DNA from: Psychromonas sp.
Lineage (GTDB): Bacteria > Pseudomonadota > Gammaproteobacteria > Enterobacterales > Psychromonadaceae
DNA: 7,241 nucleotides
Direction: 5' to 3'
Assembly: GCA_023145575.1 (NCBI GenBank)
Contig: JAGLDN010000204.1
Coordinates: 1 to 7,241 of the forward strand
Part shown: one piece after another, positions 1-6,352 of the stretch
Layout: every line of letters begins with the position of its first letter
How positions within the stretch are numbered: position 1 is the first letter of the stretch
Notes under the pieces: model-generated
Seen by the model: only the letters and a program-made list of their open reading frames with translations
What the model was told of the DNA's origin: nothing
Database searches by the model: none
Position numbers and translations under genes: made by a program

Positions 1-2
1 CA

Positions 3-176
3 AAAGTGGGTAATGCTGATATTGACTGGTGTTTATACAAATATAGGCACTTAGTTGAAAATGCCTTTGCAAGGTTGAAACATTTTAGGGCAATAGCCAC
101 TCGATACGATAAACTAAAGATTCATTTTGAAAGTATGCTCGCACTAGCTTGCTCAATGATTTGGTTGCCAATGTGA
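3..176 (+). pseudogene. IS5-family transposase, C-terminal fragment (5' end outside window)
   Basis: An open frame enters from the left edge and ends at TGA 174–176, giving 57 residues. It carries the typical C-terminus of IS5-family DDE transposases: the YRHLVENAFARLKHFRAIAT block, which holds the catalytic glutamate region (E19 of the fragment), then TRYDKLK and the ending SMLALACSMIWLPM. The enzyme cuts and joins the ends of its own insertion sequence. The upstream two thirds of the gene lie outside the window, so whether the copy is intact, or split into two frames as many IS5 relatives are, cannot be judged. A probable element end lies just downstream. Family assignment is firm; the subgroup (IS427-like) is a guess. 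Confidence 0.85.
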
Positions 177-191
177 AAGATCAACAGCCCC
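177..191. repeat. Probable right terminal inverted repeat of the IS5-family element
   Basis: Directly after the transposase stop lies AAGATCAACAGCCCC. Read on the other strand this is GGGGCTGTTGATCTT, a typical outer end for this IS group. It is followed by CTAG, which would fit a short TA-centred target duplication. The left end is outside the window, so neither the repeat pairing nor the duplication can be confirmed. Confidence 0.5.
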
Positions 192-280
192 TAGTTTTAT
201 AAGAAAATAGAACGTTTATAGCGTCTAGATGGACTGTGTTGATCTCACGCTTCAACGCTAACGTATGAAATTATATAATA

Positions 281-604
281 TATATCCATGTGACGTAAAA
301 ATGCTTTGTCAGGCTCAAGCTCGATGATCATAACAAGGCACAATATTAGGTAATTGTTGTTCACTTTTCGATTATTGTAAGGCAGTCTTAGTTTTCGAGC
401 TTGTGCCTCGTAGGGTAAGGCTATTAGTACCAACCTGTGTTGTTATAAAAGCTCTATGTAGAATAACTATATAGAAATTTAAGTCTTTATTTTAATTCGA
501 CCTTTGGTGATTAACGCAATTAATCATCGAGAGGGCAATTTTATGCCTAGTACCTTGATACTATTTCCCTTGCTAAATTTGCACTTTTGCGTCACATGGG
601 TATA
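281..604 (-). mobile_element. MITE-like non-coding element, complete copy
   Basis: The left end (281–304) and the reverse complement of the right end (581–604) match at 21 of 24 positions, with the shared core CCATGTGACG followed by AAAA and TGC. Both ends carry TATA at the outer edge, consistent with a TA-type target. The roughly 276 bp inside has no conserved reading frame. An inverted second copy at 6930–7241 matches at about 88% over about 304 aligned bases by hand count, differing mainly by substitutions and one 5-bp insertion. Defined ends, small size, no transposase and at least two copies fit a miniature inverted-repeat element moved in trans. The parent transposon is not visible, and the ends do not match the neighbouring IS5-family end. 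Minus strand is assigned so that both copies read in the same sense. Confidence 0.8.
508..526 (-). other. Hairpin inside the MITE-like element (copy 1)
   Basis: TGATTAA and TTAATCA form a perfect 7-bp inverted repeat around a 5-base loop. The same stem is present in copy 2 with different loop bases and an extra closing G–C pair, so pairing is kept despite sequence drift. No U-run follows it, so it does not look like an intrinsic terminator. Confidence 0.5.
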
Positions 605-622
605 AATAAAATTATGTTGGTT

Positions 623-677
623 ATCAAGGATCACGTCAAATATTAATAATATGTTTTTTGTAGTGCGGATCCTTGAT
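623..677. promoter_or_regulatory. 10-bp perfect inverted repeat upstream of yihD (possible operator or leader structure)
   Basis: ATCAAGGATC at 623–632 is repeated in exact inverse as GATCCTTGAT at 668–677, with a 35-bp AT-rich spacer. It lies between the MITE-like element and yihD. The right arm overlaps the candidate -35 hexamer at 673–678, so a bound regulator could affect transcription. No regulator is recognised. It could also be the relic of another small repeat. Confidence 0.45.
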
Positions 678-703
678 GATTTTAAAAAATAGAGGTGTAC
701 AAT
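673..703 (+). promoter_or_regulatory. Candidate sigma-70 promoter for the yihD–ccoG–srkA–dsbA operon
   Basis: TTGATG (673–678) and TACAAT (698–703) are separated by 19 bp, slightly longer than the ideal 17. They lie about 30–60 bp before the yihD ATG at 735, in the only long gap ahead of the operon. The -10 is a good match (5 of 6) and the -35 moderate (4 of 6). AT-rich sequence gives such matches by chance, so this is tentative. Confidence 0.35.
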
Positions 704-734
704 TTATTTTTAATTATTTCTGTGGGTATCAATA

Positions 735-1001
735 ATGCCGTGTCATCGAGTTAATGAAATTTTAGAATTATTATCGCCATATTGGCTTAAAAATAAAGAG
801 TTAAGCTTACTTGAGGTGTTGGCTTTAATTTCAAAAGAAGCCGTTTTTGACAAGCCACTAGCAGCGTTAACTGATGAAGTGATTATTTACCATTTGAAAA
901 TGGAACAAGAAGAAAAAGGGGCAATGATCCCTGGCATTGCAAAAGATTGTGAAAATGATTTTTATCAGGCTTTATTAAAAGCGCGTGGTTTTACGGATTA
1001 A
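735..1001 (+). CDS. yihD: YihD family protein (DUF1040)
   Basis: The product has 88 residues, against 89 in E. coli YihD, and is alignable from end to end. Both start with a Cys-x-Arg-[LV]-Asn-Glu segment. They share the core LTDEVIIYHLKM (residues 45–56), IPGI (65–68) and the C-terminal DF…ALLKARG. It is a small, probably cytosolic helical protein with no signal peptide or membrane segment. Its molecular function is not something I can state; the family is mostly annotated as uncharacterised. The context supports the identification: in E. coli yihD immediately precedes yihE (srkA) and dsbA, and both lie downstream here, separated from it only by ccoG. The ATG has a weak upstream GGG tract rather than a strong ribosome site. 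The gap to ccoG is 23 bp, so co-transcription is likely. Confidence 0.9.
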   Translation: MPCHRVNEILELLSPYWLKNKELSLLEVLALISKEAVFDKPLAALTDEVIIYHLKMEQEEKGAMIPGIAKDCENDFYQALLKARGFTD

Positions 1002-1024
1002 TATCGTTATCAAGGAAGAGTCGT

Positions 1025-2428
1025 ATGGTTGATCGTATCAAAATTAAAGAAATAGGATCATCAAAAACAAACGCGGTAGATCGATACAACCCGACTAGGC
1101 GCCTATATGTCAGGGCGGTGTACGGTGTTTACCAAAAAATAAGGCGTTATATAGGCTGGGGATTAATTTTGATATTTTTACTCTTGCCATTACTACAATG
1201 GAATGGCAATCAGGCCATTTTGTTTGATATTAATAAGCAACAATACCACATCTTCAATATGATCCTTTTTCCGCAGGATTTAACCTTACTTGCATGGGTA
1301 TTTATAATTGCCGCTTTTGCTCTTTTCTTTTTTACCACATACCTTGGCCGCGTTTGGTGTGGATATGCCTGCCCGCAAACTGTATGGACATTTATTTTTA
1401 TTTGGTTTGAAGAGCGTATTGAAGGTACTGCGAATAAACGTAAACGCCTTGATCAATTACCATGGAATTTTAATAAAATTTGGCGCAAAACACTTAAACA
1501 TGTAACTTGGATACTGTTTTCACTGTTTACCGGTATTGCTTTCGCCTCTTACTTTGTACCTGTTATAATTCTTTATCGTGATTTCTTCACCTTAAACAGC
1601 TCTTTTGCGACAACTGCAAGTATTTTATTTTTTGCAAGCATAACCTACATCAATGCAGGTTTTATGCGATCTATTGTCTGTACGCATATGTGCCCTTATT
1701 CACGTTTTCAATCTGCGATGTTTGATAAAAACACCTATATCGTAGGTTACGACGCAAATCGTGGTGAAAAACGGGGAGCTCGTCGCCGTAAGGACGAGCC
1801 TAAAGCACTTGGTCTTGGTGATTGTATTGATTGCGATCTTTGCGTACAAGTTTGCCCTGTTGCTATTGATATCCGAGATGGTTTACAATATGAATGCATA
1901 AATTGTGGCGCTTGTGTCGATGCGTGTAATGAAACAATGGATCGCATGAAGTACACGCGTGATTTAATTTCATATACATCAGAGCATAAATTAGAAGGCA
2001 ATAAAACTAAGGTGTTACGTCCTAAAATTATTGGATACGGCTTAGTTTTACTTCTCATGTGTGGGGTATTTTTATTTAACATTCTAAATGTAAGCCGTAC
2101 TGATATGGATGTTTTGCGCGACAGAATGGTACTTTATCGTTTCAACAGTCAGGGTCTTATTGAAAATACATATACCCTTAAAATCCTTAATAAAACTGTA
2201 TCTACTCAAACCTATAAAATATCATTTTTAGGGCTAGATCATGCTAAATTAATAGGCCCTGATAAAATAACCATACAATCAGGAGAAATATTTACACAAC
2301 CAATTGCGATTGCAGTTGATCCTTATGGAATAAAAAAGAGCAAGGTAATGATTACGCTAAAATTAATAAATACAAAGGGCAATATAAAAGAAATTGAAGA
2401 GCAAATTCCCTTCTTTTTAGGATCGTGA
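1025..2428 (+). CDS. ccoG: CcoG (RdxA/FixG family) cupric reductase for cbb3 oxidase assembly
   Basis: The 467-residue inner-membrane iron–sulfur protein is of normal family length. In characterised members CcoG reduces Cu(II) to Cu(I) for insertion into cbb3-type cytochrome oxidase. Visible parts in order: membrane helices at about 43–58 and 84–106; WCGYACPQTVW (111–121) with Cys112 and Cys116; helices at about 162–182 and 198–216; CTHMCPYSRFQS with Cys219 and Cys223; two [4Fe-4S] ferredoxin motifs at Cys267/270/273/277 and Cys291/294/297/301; a helix at about 334–352; and a C-terminal Ig-like FixG domain from about 356. All key cysteines are present. The start has a strong AAGGAAGAG ribosome site at about 1012–1020. 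The srkA ATG follows 3 bp after its stop, indicating translational coupling. No ccoNOP or ccoI lies in the window, so its oxidase must be elsewhere, if present. Confidence 0.95.
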   Translation: MVDRIKIKEIGSSKTNAVDRYNPTRRLYVRAVYGVYQKIRRYIGWGLILIFLLLPLLQWNGNQAILFDINKQQYHIFNMILFPQDLTLLAWVFIIAAFALFFFTTYLGRVWCGYACPQTVWTFIFIWFEERIEGTANKRKRLDQLPWNFNKIWRKTLKHVTWILFSLFTGIAFASYFVPVIILYRDFFTLNSSFATTASILFFASITYINAGFMRSIVCTHMCPYSRFQSAMFDKNTYIVGYDANRGEKRGARRRKDEPKALGLGDCIDCDLCVQVCPVAIDIRDGLQYECINCGACVDACNETMDRMKYTRDLISYTSEHKLEGNKTKVLRPKIIGYGLVLLLMCGVFLFNILNVSRTDMDVLRDRMVLYRFNSQGLIENTYTLKILNKTVSTQTYKISFLGLDHAKLIGPDKITIQSGEIFTQPIAIAVDPYGIKKSKVMITLKLINTKGNIKEIEEQIPFFLGS

Positions 2429-2431
2429 TTT

Positions 2432-3421
2432 ATGGTTAATGGCTACGGAAATCTAACCCCTGAATTACAATTAGACTCATTAGCGTCGCTTGGTATCTAT
2501 CCGACGACAGGTCTTTGCTCGCTTAATTCCTATGAAAATCGTGTGTATGCTTTTACCGATGAAGATAACCTGCGGTATGTTGTTAAATTTTATCGACCAC
2601 AGCATTGGAGTGATGCGCAGTTACAAGAAGAGCATGATTTATGTCATCGCTTAAAAAAGAATCATTGTGCTATTTCTGCGCCTATTATCCGCGAGGGTGT
2701 GTCGGTATTTCACTTTGCAAGTTTTCGTTTTGCTTTATTTGAAAGTTTATCTGCTCGAACAATGGAAATTGATAATATTGATTTTTTATATGATGTTGGC
2801 GCCGCCATTGGCAATTTGCATCAAATTTCATCAAAAAAAGCACTTAATAACCGTCCCAAACTTGATGCGCAGACAATGGTTAGATCTCAATTAGTTAATT
2901 TACAAAATTGTGGATTTATTCCCAACTCAATAAAAGGAAAACTCTTTCAATTAATTGATGATGTGACATTACAAGCTGAGGCTATATTAGAAAATAATCC
3001 GTATAATGAAATTTCATTGCATGGAGATTGCCATCCGAGTAATATTTTAAATGTTGATGACAAACCGTATTTGGTTGATTTTGATGATTGTAAAACGGGA
3101 CCCGCCATACAAGATCTTTGGATGTTTTTATATGGTACAGGGCAGGAAAAACAACTTCAGCTTAATCTGTTATTAGATGGATACAAAGAACAATTTGAAT
3201 TTAACATCAATGAATTAACTTTAATCGAAGCATTACGCAGTTTGCGGATCATTAATTACGTGGCATGGATTGCATTTAGGTGGTACGATCAAGCTTTTAG
3301 ATTAGCTTTTCCTTGGTTTACTACTGACCAGTACTGGAAAGACTTGCTAAAATCATTAACTCAACAAATTATTAACATGAATGGACCTGAATTATCTATT
3401 TATTCAGGCGCTAATAAATAA
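2432..3421 (+). CDS. srkA: SrkA/YihE/RdoA stress response Ser/Thr protein kinase
   Basis: The 329 residues match E. coli SrkA (328) along the whole length. The fold is the aminoglycoside phosphotransferase/choline kinase type. Marks include LNSYENRVYAF (31–41) as the nucleotide loop, VVKFYRP with Lys52, the catalytic loop LHGDCHPSNIL (196–206) with Asp199 and Asn204, and LVDFDD (214–219) with metal-binding Asp216, followed by GPAIQDLWM (223–231). All catalytic residues are intact. In E. coli the cytosolic kinase limits stress-induced cell death and is co-transcribed with dsbA under Cpx envelope-stress control; no clear CpxR site was recognised here. The start lies 3 bp after ccoG, with an AGGA site inside the ccoG end, and dsbA starts 12 bp after its stop, so the trio is one transcription unit. 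Confidence 0.95.
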   Translation: MVNGYGNLTPELQLDSLASLGIYPTTGLCSLNSYENRVYAFTDEDNLRYVVKFYRPQHWSDAQLQEEHDLCHRLKKNHCAISAPIIREGVSVFHFASFRFALFESLSARTMEIDNIDFLYDVGAAIGNLHQISSKKALNNRPKLDAQTMVRSQLVNLQNCGFIPNSIKGKLFQLIDDVTLQAEAILENNPYNEISLHGDCHPSNILNVDDKPYLVDFDDCKTGPAIQDLWMFLYGTGQEKQLQLNLLLDGYKEQFEFNINELTLIEALRSLRIINYVAWIAFRWYDQAFRLAFPWFTTDQYWKDLLKSLTQQIINMNGPELSIYSGANK

Positions 3422-3433
3422 AAGGAACAAACA

Positions 3434-4042
3434 ATGAAGAAAATTATGGTACTGTTATTTGGACTAGTACTTTTGCCATTATTCACTCAAGCGAGTGAAT
3501 TTAAAGAAGGCGTTAATTATAAAGTCATTAACCAACCAGAAACAGCACAACCTCAAGTTATGGAATTTTTCTCATATTATTGTCCGCACTGTTATAGGTT
3601 CCAGCCAATTATTGCCAAACTTAAGGCAAGCTTAGGCAAAAAGGTCAGCTTTAAACAAAATCATATTGATTTTCTCGGAGGCGCTATGGGGGCTCAACTA
3701 ACACGAGCACTCGCTGCAGCACAGATATTAGAAGTTGAAGATAAATTTACGAGTCTTGTTTTTGATACACTTCATGTAAAACATCAACAAATCAATGGTG
3801 AGAAAGGTATTTTAGAATTATTTGCTAAACTTAATATTTCACCGGCAAAAGCAAAAGGTGCACTCGAAAGTTTTTCATCAGCAGGCATAGCATCACAAAT
3901 GAAACGTAATACAGAAAAATTTAAAATTAATGGTGTGCCCACTCTTATCGTGAATGGTAAATATCAAGTTATAACGGGATCTGTTAATAATGTCAAGGAC
4001 TTGATTGGCTTGGTTGAATATCTGACCCATAAAAAAAATTAA
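3434..4042 (+). CDS. dsbA: DsbA thiol:disulfide interchange protein (periplasmic oxidant)
   Basis: The 202-residue precursor inserts disulfide bonds into exported proteins and is reoxidised by DsbB. Residues 1–20 are a signal peptide: KK, a hydrophobic run VLLFGLVLLPLF, and cleavage predicted after TQA. The thioredoxin-fold active site is FFSYYCPHCYRF, with Cys50-Pro-His-Cys53, the classical DsbA dipeptide. The cis-proline loop is GVPTLIVNGKY (Pro169). Only two cysteines occur, both in the active site, which is typical. The helical insertion between the two thioredoxin halves (about 80–150) is present, and mature length is close to the E. coli protein. AAAGGAA at 3421–3427 is a good ribosome site, starting at the last base of the srkA stop. 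It is the last gene of the yihD operon: about 110 bp without a gene follow. Confidence 0.96.
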   Translation: MKKIMVLLFGLVLLPLFTQASEFKEGVNYKVINQPETAQPQVMEFFSYYCPHCYRFQPIIAKLKASLGKKVSFKQNHIDFLGGAMGAQLTRALAAAQILEVEDKFTSLVFDTLHVKHQQINGEKGILELFAKLNISPAKAKGALESFSSAGIASQMKRNTEKFKINGVPTLIVNGKYQVITGSVNNVKDLIGLVEYLTHKKN

Positions 4043-4142
4043 TCATCGCAAACGAATGAATACAGGGATCATTTCTTTTAATTCATTATAAACCTTAACA
4101 TTAATAAGTGATTTATTGTGATTGGTATTAGAAAATTTTATA

Positions 4143-4148
4143 AAGGAA
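4143..4148 (+). promoter_or_regulatory. Ribosome binding site that fixes a GTG start
   Basis: AAGGAA lies 6 bp before GTG 4155. The frame also opens farther upstream at TTG 4122, but that codon has no purine-rich site before it. The GTG is therefore the better start for the uridine-kinase-like gene. Confidence 0.6.
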
Positions 4149-4154
4149 TTTCTT

Positions 4155-4841
4155 GTGAAAACAGTACTAAATGACCCTATACAGCTAAAATCTATATTGA
4201 GGTCATTGCACATAAAAAAAGAATCTGATAAACCACTTATAGTCGCGATCAGTGGTATTGAGGGAGGTGGGAAAAAAAAATTAGCAGTGAAAACCGAAGA
4301 GCTTTTGGAATTAGAAGGGATCCGTGTTGCACTGGTTCGCGGTGTTGATTGGGAATCACCGAAAGATGTTCGCTTTAATGTGATGAATAGTCCTGAAGAG
4401 TACTATTTACACGCTTATCGTTATGATGAAATGTTTGAAGAGTTGATTATTCCGTTAAAACTCTTTGGGGAAATAAAAATAAAGATTACCCTTGATGAAG
4501 TCATATCGCCAAGAGTTATTGATTATAACTTTAGAGATATAGACATTATCATCATTGAAGGTGTTTATCTTTTGCAAGCCGCTTATATTGATTTTTACGA
4601 TTATACTTGTTGGATACAAAGCGACTTTAATACAGCCTATCATAATTTACAAAGCTCGAATAATATTAAAGATTACGAAAAAGTATTAATAAATTTATTT
4701 AAAAGACTACTCAAACCAGCGGCGCAATACCATATATATACTGATGATCCTCAAGGGATAGCTAAATCTGTTTTCATGAATGATAGTCCGAAGGAAAAAA
4801 TAGTTGAAGAAAAAAATGTCATCAGTAAAAGTCAATTCTGA
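4155..4841 (+). CDS. Uridine-kinase-like P-loop NTPase with a degenerate Walker A motif
   Basis: The predicted protein has 228 residues (239 if TTG 4122 is used). It resembles the uridine kinase/phosphoribulokinase group of P-loop proteins. Residues 28–33 form the first strand; the loop reads GIEGGGKKK (34–42), where the family has GxxGxGKT. The Ser/Thr that helps hold magnesium is a lysine, Lys41. Later family-like pieces are DWESPKDVRFN (65–75), SPEEYYLHAYRYD (79–91, resembling the 'SPEGFYxDSYxY' segment of bacterial uridine-kinase-like proteins) and IIIIEGVYLLQ (131–141). The C-terminus (about 205–228) is charged and probably loose. Whether it phosphorylates uridine or anything else is unknown. 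The KKK codons form a run of nine A (4272–4280), which invites slippage or sequencing error. Its end overlaps coaA by 26 bp. Confidence 0.7.
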   Translation: MKTVLNDPIQLKSILRSLHIKKESDKPLIVAISGIEGGGKKKLAVKTEELLELEGIRVALVRGVDWESPKDVRFNVMNSPEEYYLHAYRYDEMFEELIIPLKLFGEIKIKITLDEVISPRVIDYNFRDIDIIIIEGVYLLQAAYIDFYDYTCWIQSDFNTAYHNLQSSNNIKDYEKVLINLFKRLLKPAAQYHIYTDDPQGIAKSVFMNDSPKEKIVEEKNVISKSQF

Positions 4842-5772
4842 AATTCACCAATCTTATATTACTTTTAAGCGTAAAAAATGGGCTGCATTGCGCAACAATA
4901 CTGCTCTAACACTTTCAGAAGATGAGATCAAAGAGCTTCAAGGCATCAACGAAAATCTTTCACTCAATGAAGTCATTGATATTTATCTACCACTCTCTCG
5001 TATGTTAAACCTCTATGTCGAAGCACAGAAATCTCAGCAAGTAGTGCGCAATAAGTTTTTAAACACACAATACCAGAATGTGCCCTACATTATTGGTATC
5101 GCAGGTAGTGTTGCAGTTGGGAAAAGTACAGTTGCGCGTATCTTGCAAGCACTATTATCTCGCGGAAAAGAGTGCCCTAAAGTTTATATTGTTAAAACAG
5201 ATGGTTTTTTATACCCAAATAACAAGTTGTTTGAAAAAAAATTAATGAATAAGAAAGGTTTTCCTGAAAGTTATGACCTGAAGGCATTGATAGATTTTGT
5301 TGCGAAACTTAAATCTGGTTATAGCTCAGTAGAGGCTCCTGTCTATTCACATTTAACCTATGATATTTTATCGGATGAAACGCTTGAAATTAATCAACCT
5401 GATATTATCATTCTTGAAGGGTTAAATGTCTTACAGAGTGCAATACATAGCCCACTTTATGCCCAGCGTGTGTTCGTTTCTGATTTTGTTGATTTTTCGA
5501 TATTTGTTGATGCGGATCCTGTACTCATCAAACAATGGTATATGGATCGCTTTATGAAATTTAGAAAAGGTGCATTTACCGATCCAAAGGCTTATTTTCA
5601 TCCTTATTCGAAAATGCAGGATTCAGCAGCGTTACAATTAGCCTCTAAAATTTGGAACGAAATTAATGGTATAAACCTTTCTCGAAATATAATCACAACA
5701 AAATACAGAGCAACCTTAATTTTAAAAAAGGGCATAAATCATCAAGTCGACTGTGTAAAACTCAGAAAATAA
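4816..5772 (+). CDS. coaA: Type I pantothenate kinase CoaA
   Basis: CoaA phosphorylates pantothenate with ATP, the first and controlling step of coenzyme A synthesis, in the cytosol. From ATG 4816 the product has 318 residues (316 in E. coli), with similarity throughout. Walker A is GSVAVGKST (97–105). Other marks are KTDGF (127–131, catalytic Asp129), KKGFPESYD (146–154), PVYSHLTYD (175–183, including the conserved His179), LEGLNVLQ (200–207), VSDFVDFSI (221–229) and FRKGAFTDP (249–257). Arg108 matches the residue involved in CoA feedback inhibition in E. coli. An in-frame TTG at 4804 has AAGGA (4791–4795) at good spacing and would add four residues; ATG 4816 has only a weak GAAGAA site, so the exact start is open. 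The overlap with the upstream gene implies translational coupling. No clear terminator follows. Confidence 0.96.
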   Translation: MSSVKVNSEIHQSYITFKRKKWAALRNNTALTLSEDEIKELQGINENLSLNEVIDIYLPLSRMLNLYVEAQKSQQVVRNKFLNTQYQNVPYIIGIAGSVAVGKSTVARILQALLSRGKECPKVYIVKTDGFLYPNNKLFEKKLMNKKGFPESYDLKALIDFVAKLKSGYSSVEAPVYSHLTYDILSDETLEINQPDIIILEGLNVLQSAIHSPLYAQRVFVSDFVDFSIFVDADPVLIKQWYMDRFMKFRKGAFTDPKAYFHPYSKMQDSAALQLASKIWNEINGINLSRNIITTKYRATLILKKGINHQVDCVKLRK

Positions 5773-5824
5773 GCAAATAAATAACTTTTATCACTCTTTT
5801 TTAAGAAAAACTAATATTATTGCG

Positions 5825-5852
5825 TTACAAAAGGTACAAAAATCCTTATACT
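5825..5852 (+). promoter_or_regulatory. Candidate promoter for secE–nusG
   Basis: TATACT (5847–5852) is a good -10 box. TTACAA (5825–5830) lies 16 bp upstream as a poor -35 (3 of 6). The predicted start near 5859 leaves a leader of about 100 bases before secE. The 190-bp gap between coaA and secE contains no tRNA gene or other gene that I can see. Confidence 0.4.
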
Positions 5853-5861
5853 TCAACATTG

Positions 5862-5878
5862 TTTTTTAAGTTAAAAAA
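5862..5878. repeat. AT-only palindrome in the secE leader
   Basis: TTTTTTAA and TTAAAAAA flank a single G, a perfect 8-bp inverted repeat. The one-base centre makes an RNA hairpin with the full stem impossible. It may be a DNA-level site or simply AT-rich chance. Confidence 0.3.
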
Positions 5879-5962
5879 TATTTCTTTTGTTATTTTCACT
5901 TTTCAAGCAAATAATGATAAATAATAGAGGTTTTATCGATTACCAATTATGAGTAAAGCTTT

Positions 5963-6343
5963 ATGAAAACCATAGAAGAAGAACAACCCGCTAGTTCATT
6001 TGACGGAATCAAATGGACAATATCCGTCTTATTATTAATTACTGTCGTTGTTGGTAACTTTTTATTCGAAGATCAAATAAATATTGTATTGCGGGTGGTC
6101 ATTGTTAGTGCGTTGATCTTTATTGCTTTATTTATTGCAGCCTTTACTAGCAAAGGTAAAACATTTATCGAATTTGCCCAAGGCTCGCGAACGGAAGTGC
6201 GAAAAGTAGTTTGGCCTACAAGACAAGAAACGGTTCAAACAACACTGATTGTTATCGCAGTTTCTATACTTGTTGGGCTTGTTTTATGGGGCCTTGATGG
6301 TATATTTGTGCGTGTTATTGAATACTTTACAATGGCGATATGA
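5963..6343 (+). CDS. secE: SecE, preprotein translocase subunit
   Basis: SecE clamps SecY in the inner-membrane SecYEG channel. The product has 126 residues (127 in E. coli) and the three-helix enterobacterial form: helices at about 18–35, 41–62 and 92–112. The essential conserved segment is the amphipathic helix and hinge at 69–90, IEFAQGSRTEVRKVVWPTRQ, with Trp84-Pro85-Thr86. The start has no strong ribosome site. A five-codon reading frame (ATG 5949, product MSKAL) ends by overlapping the secE start as ATGA, which could allow coupling, although that small frame also lacks a well-spaced site. nusG follows after 9 bp, as in most bacteria. Confidence 0.97.
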   Translation: MKTIEEEQPASSFDGIKWTISVLLLITVVVGNFLFEDQINIVLRVVIVSALIFIALFIAAFTSKGKTFIEFAQGSRTEVRKVVWPTRQETVQTTLIVIAVSILVGLVLWGLDGIFVRVIEYFTMAI

Positions 6344-6352
6344 GGAGGGACT

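Noticed and set aside
245..433. A 62-codon reading frame on the minus strand
   Set aside because: It starts at TTG inside the MITE-like element and runs past its boundary. The matching frame in the second copy has a stop near 7130 and a 5-bp insertion, so coding is not conserved.
1747..2082. A 111-codon minus-strand reading frame
   Set aside because: It lies wholly opposite the ferredoxin region of ccoG, resembles no family I know, and has no ribosome site; it is a shadow of the real gene.
4043..4154. Terminator after dsbA or promoter for the next gene
   Set aside because: AATGAAT (4055–4061) and ATTCATT (4081–4087) form a weak AT-only stem with a 19-base loop and no U-run. TTGTGA (4116–4121) with TATAAA (4139–4144) has promoter-like spacing but overlaps the ribosome site and would leave almost no leader.
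5773..5815. T-run and A-run after coaA as an intrinsic terminator
   Set aside because: TTTTTTAAGAAAAA has no GC pairs and a minimal loop, so the stem would be too weak to call.
5773..5962. Possible tRNA genes, as expected from E. coli synteny
   Set aside because: I found no GTTCRANNC T-arm motif or paired acceptor ends in this AT-rich gap.
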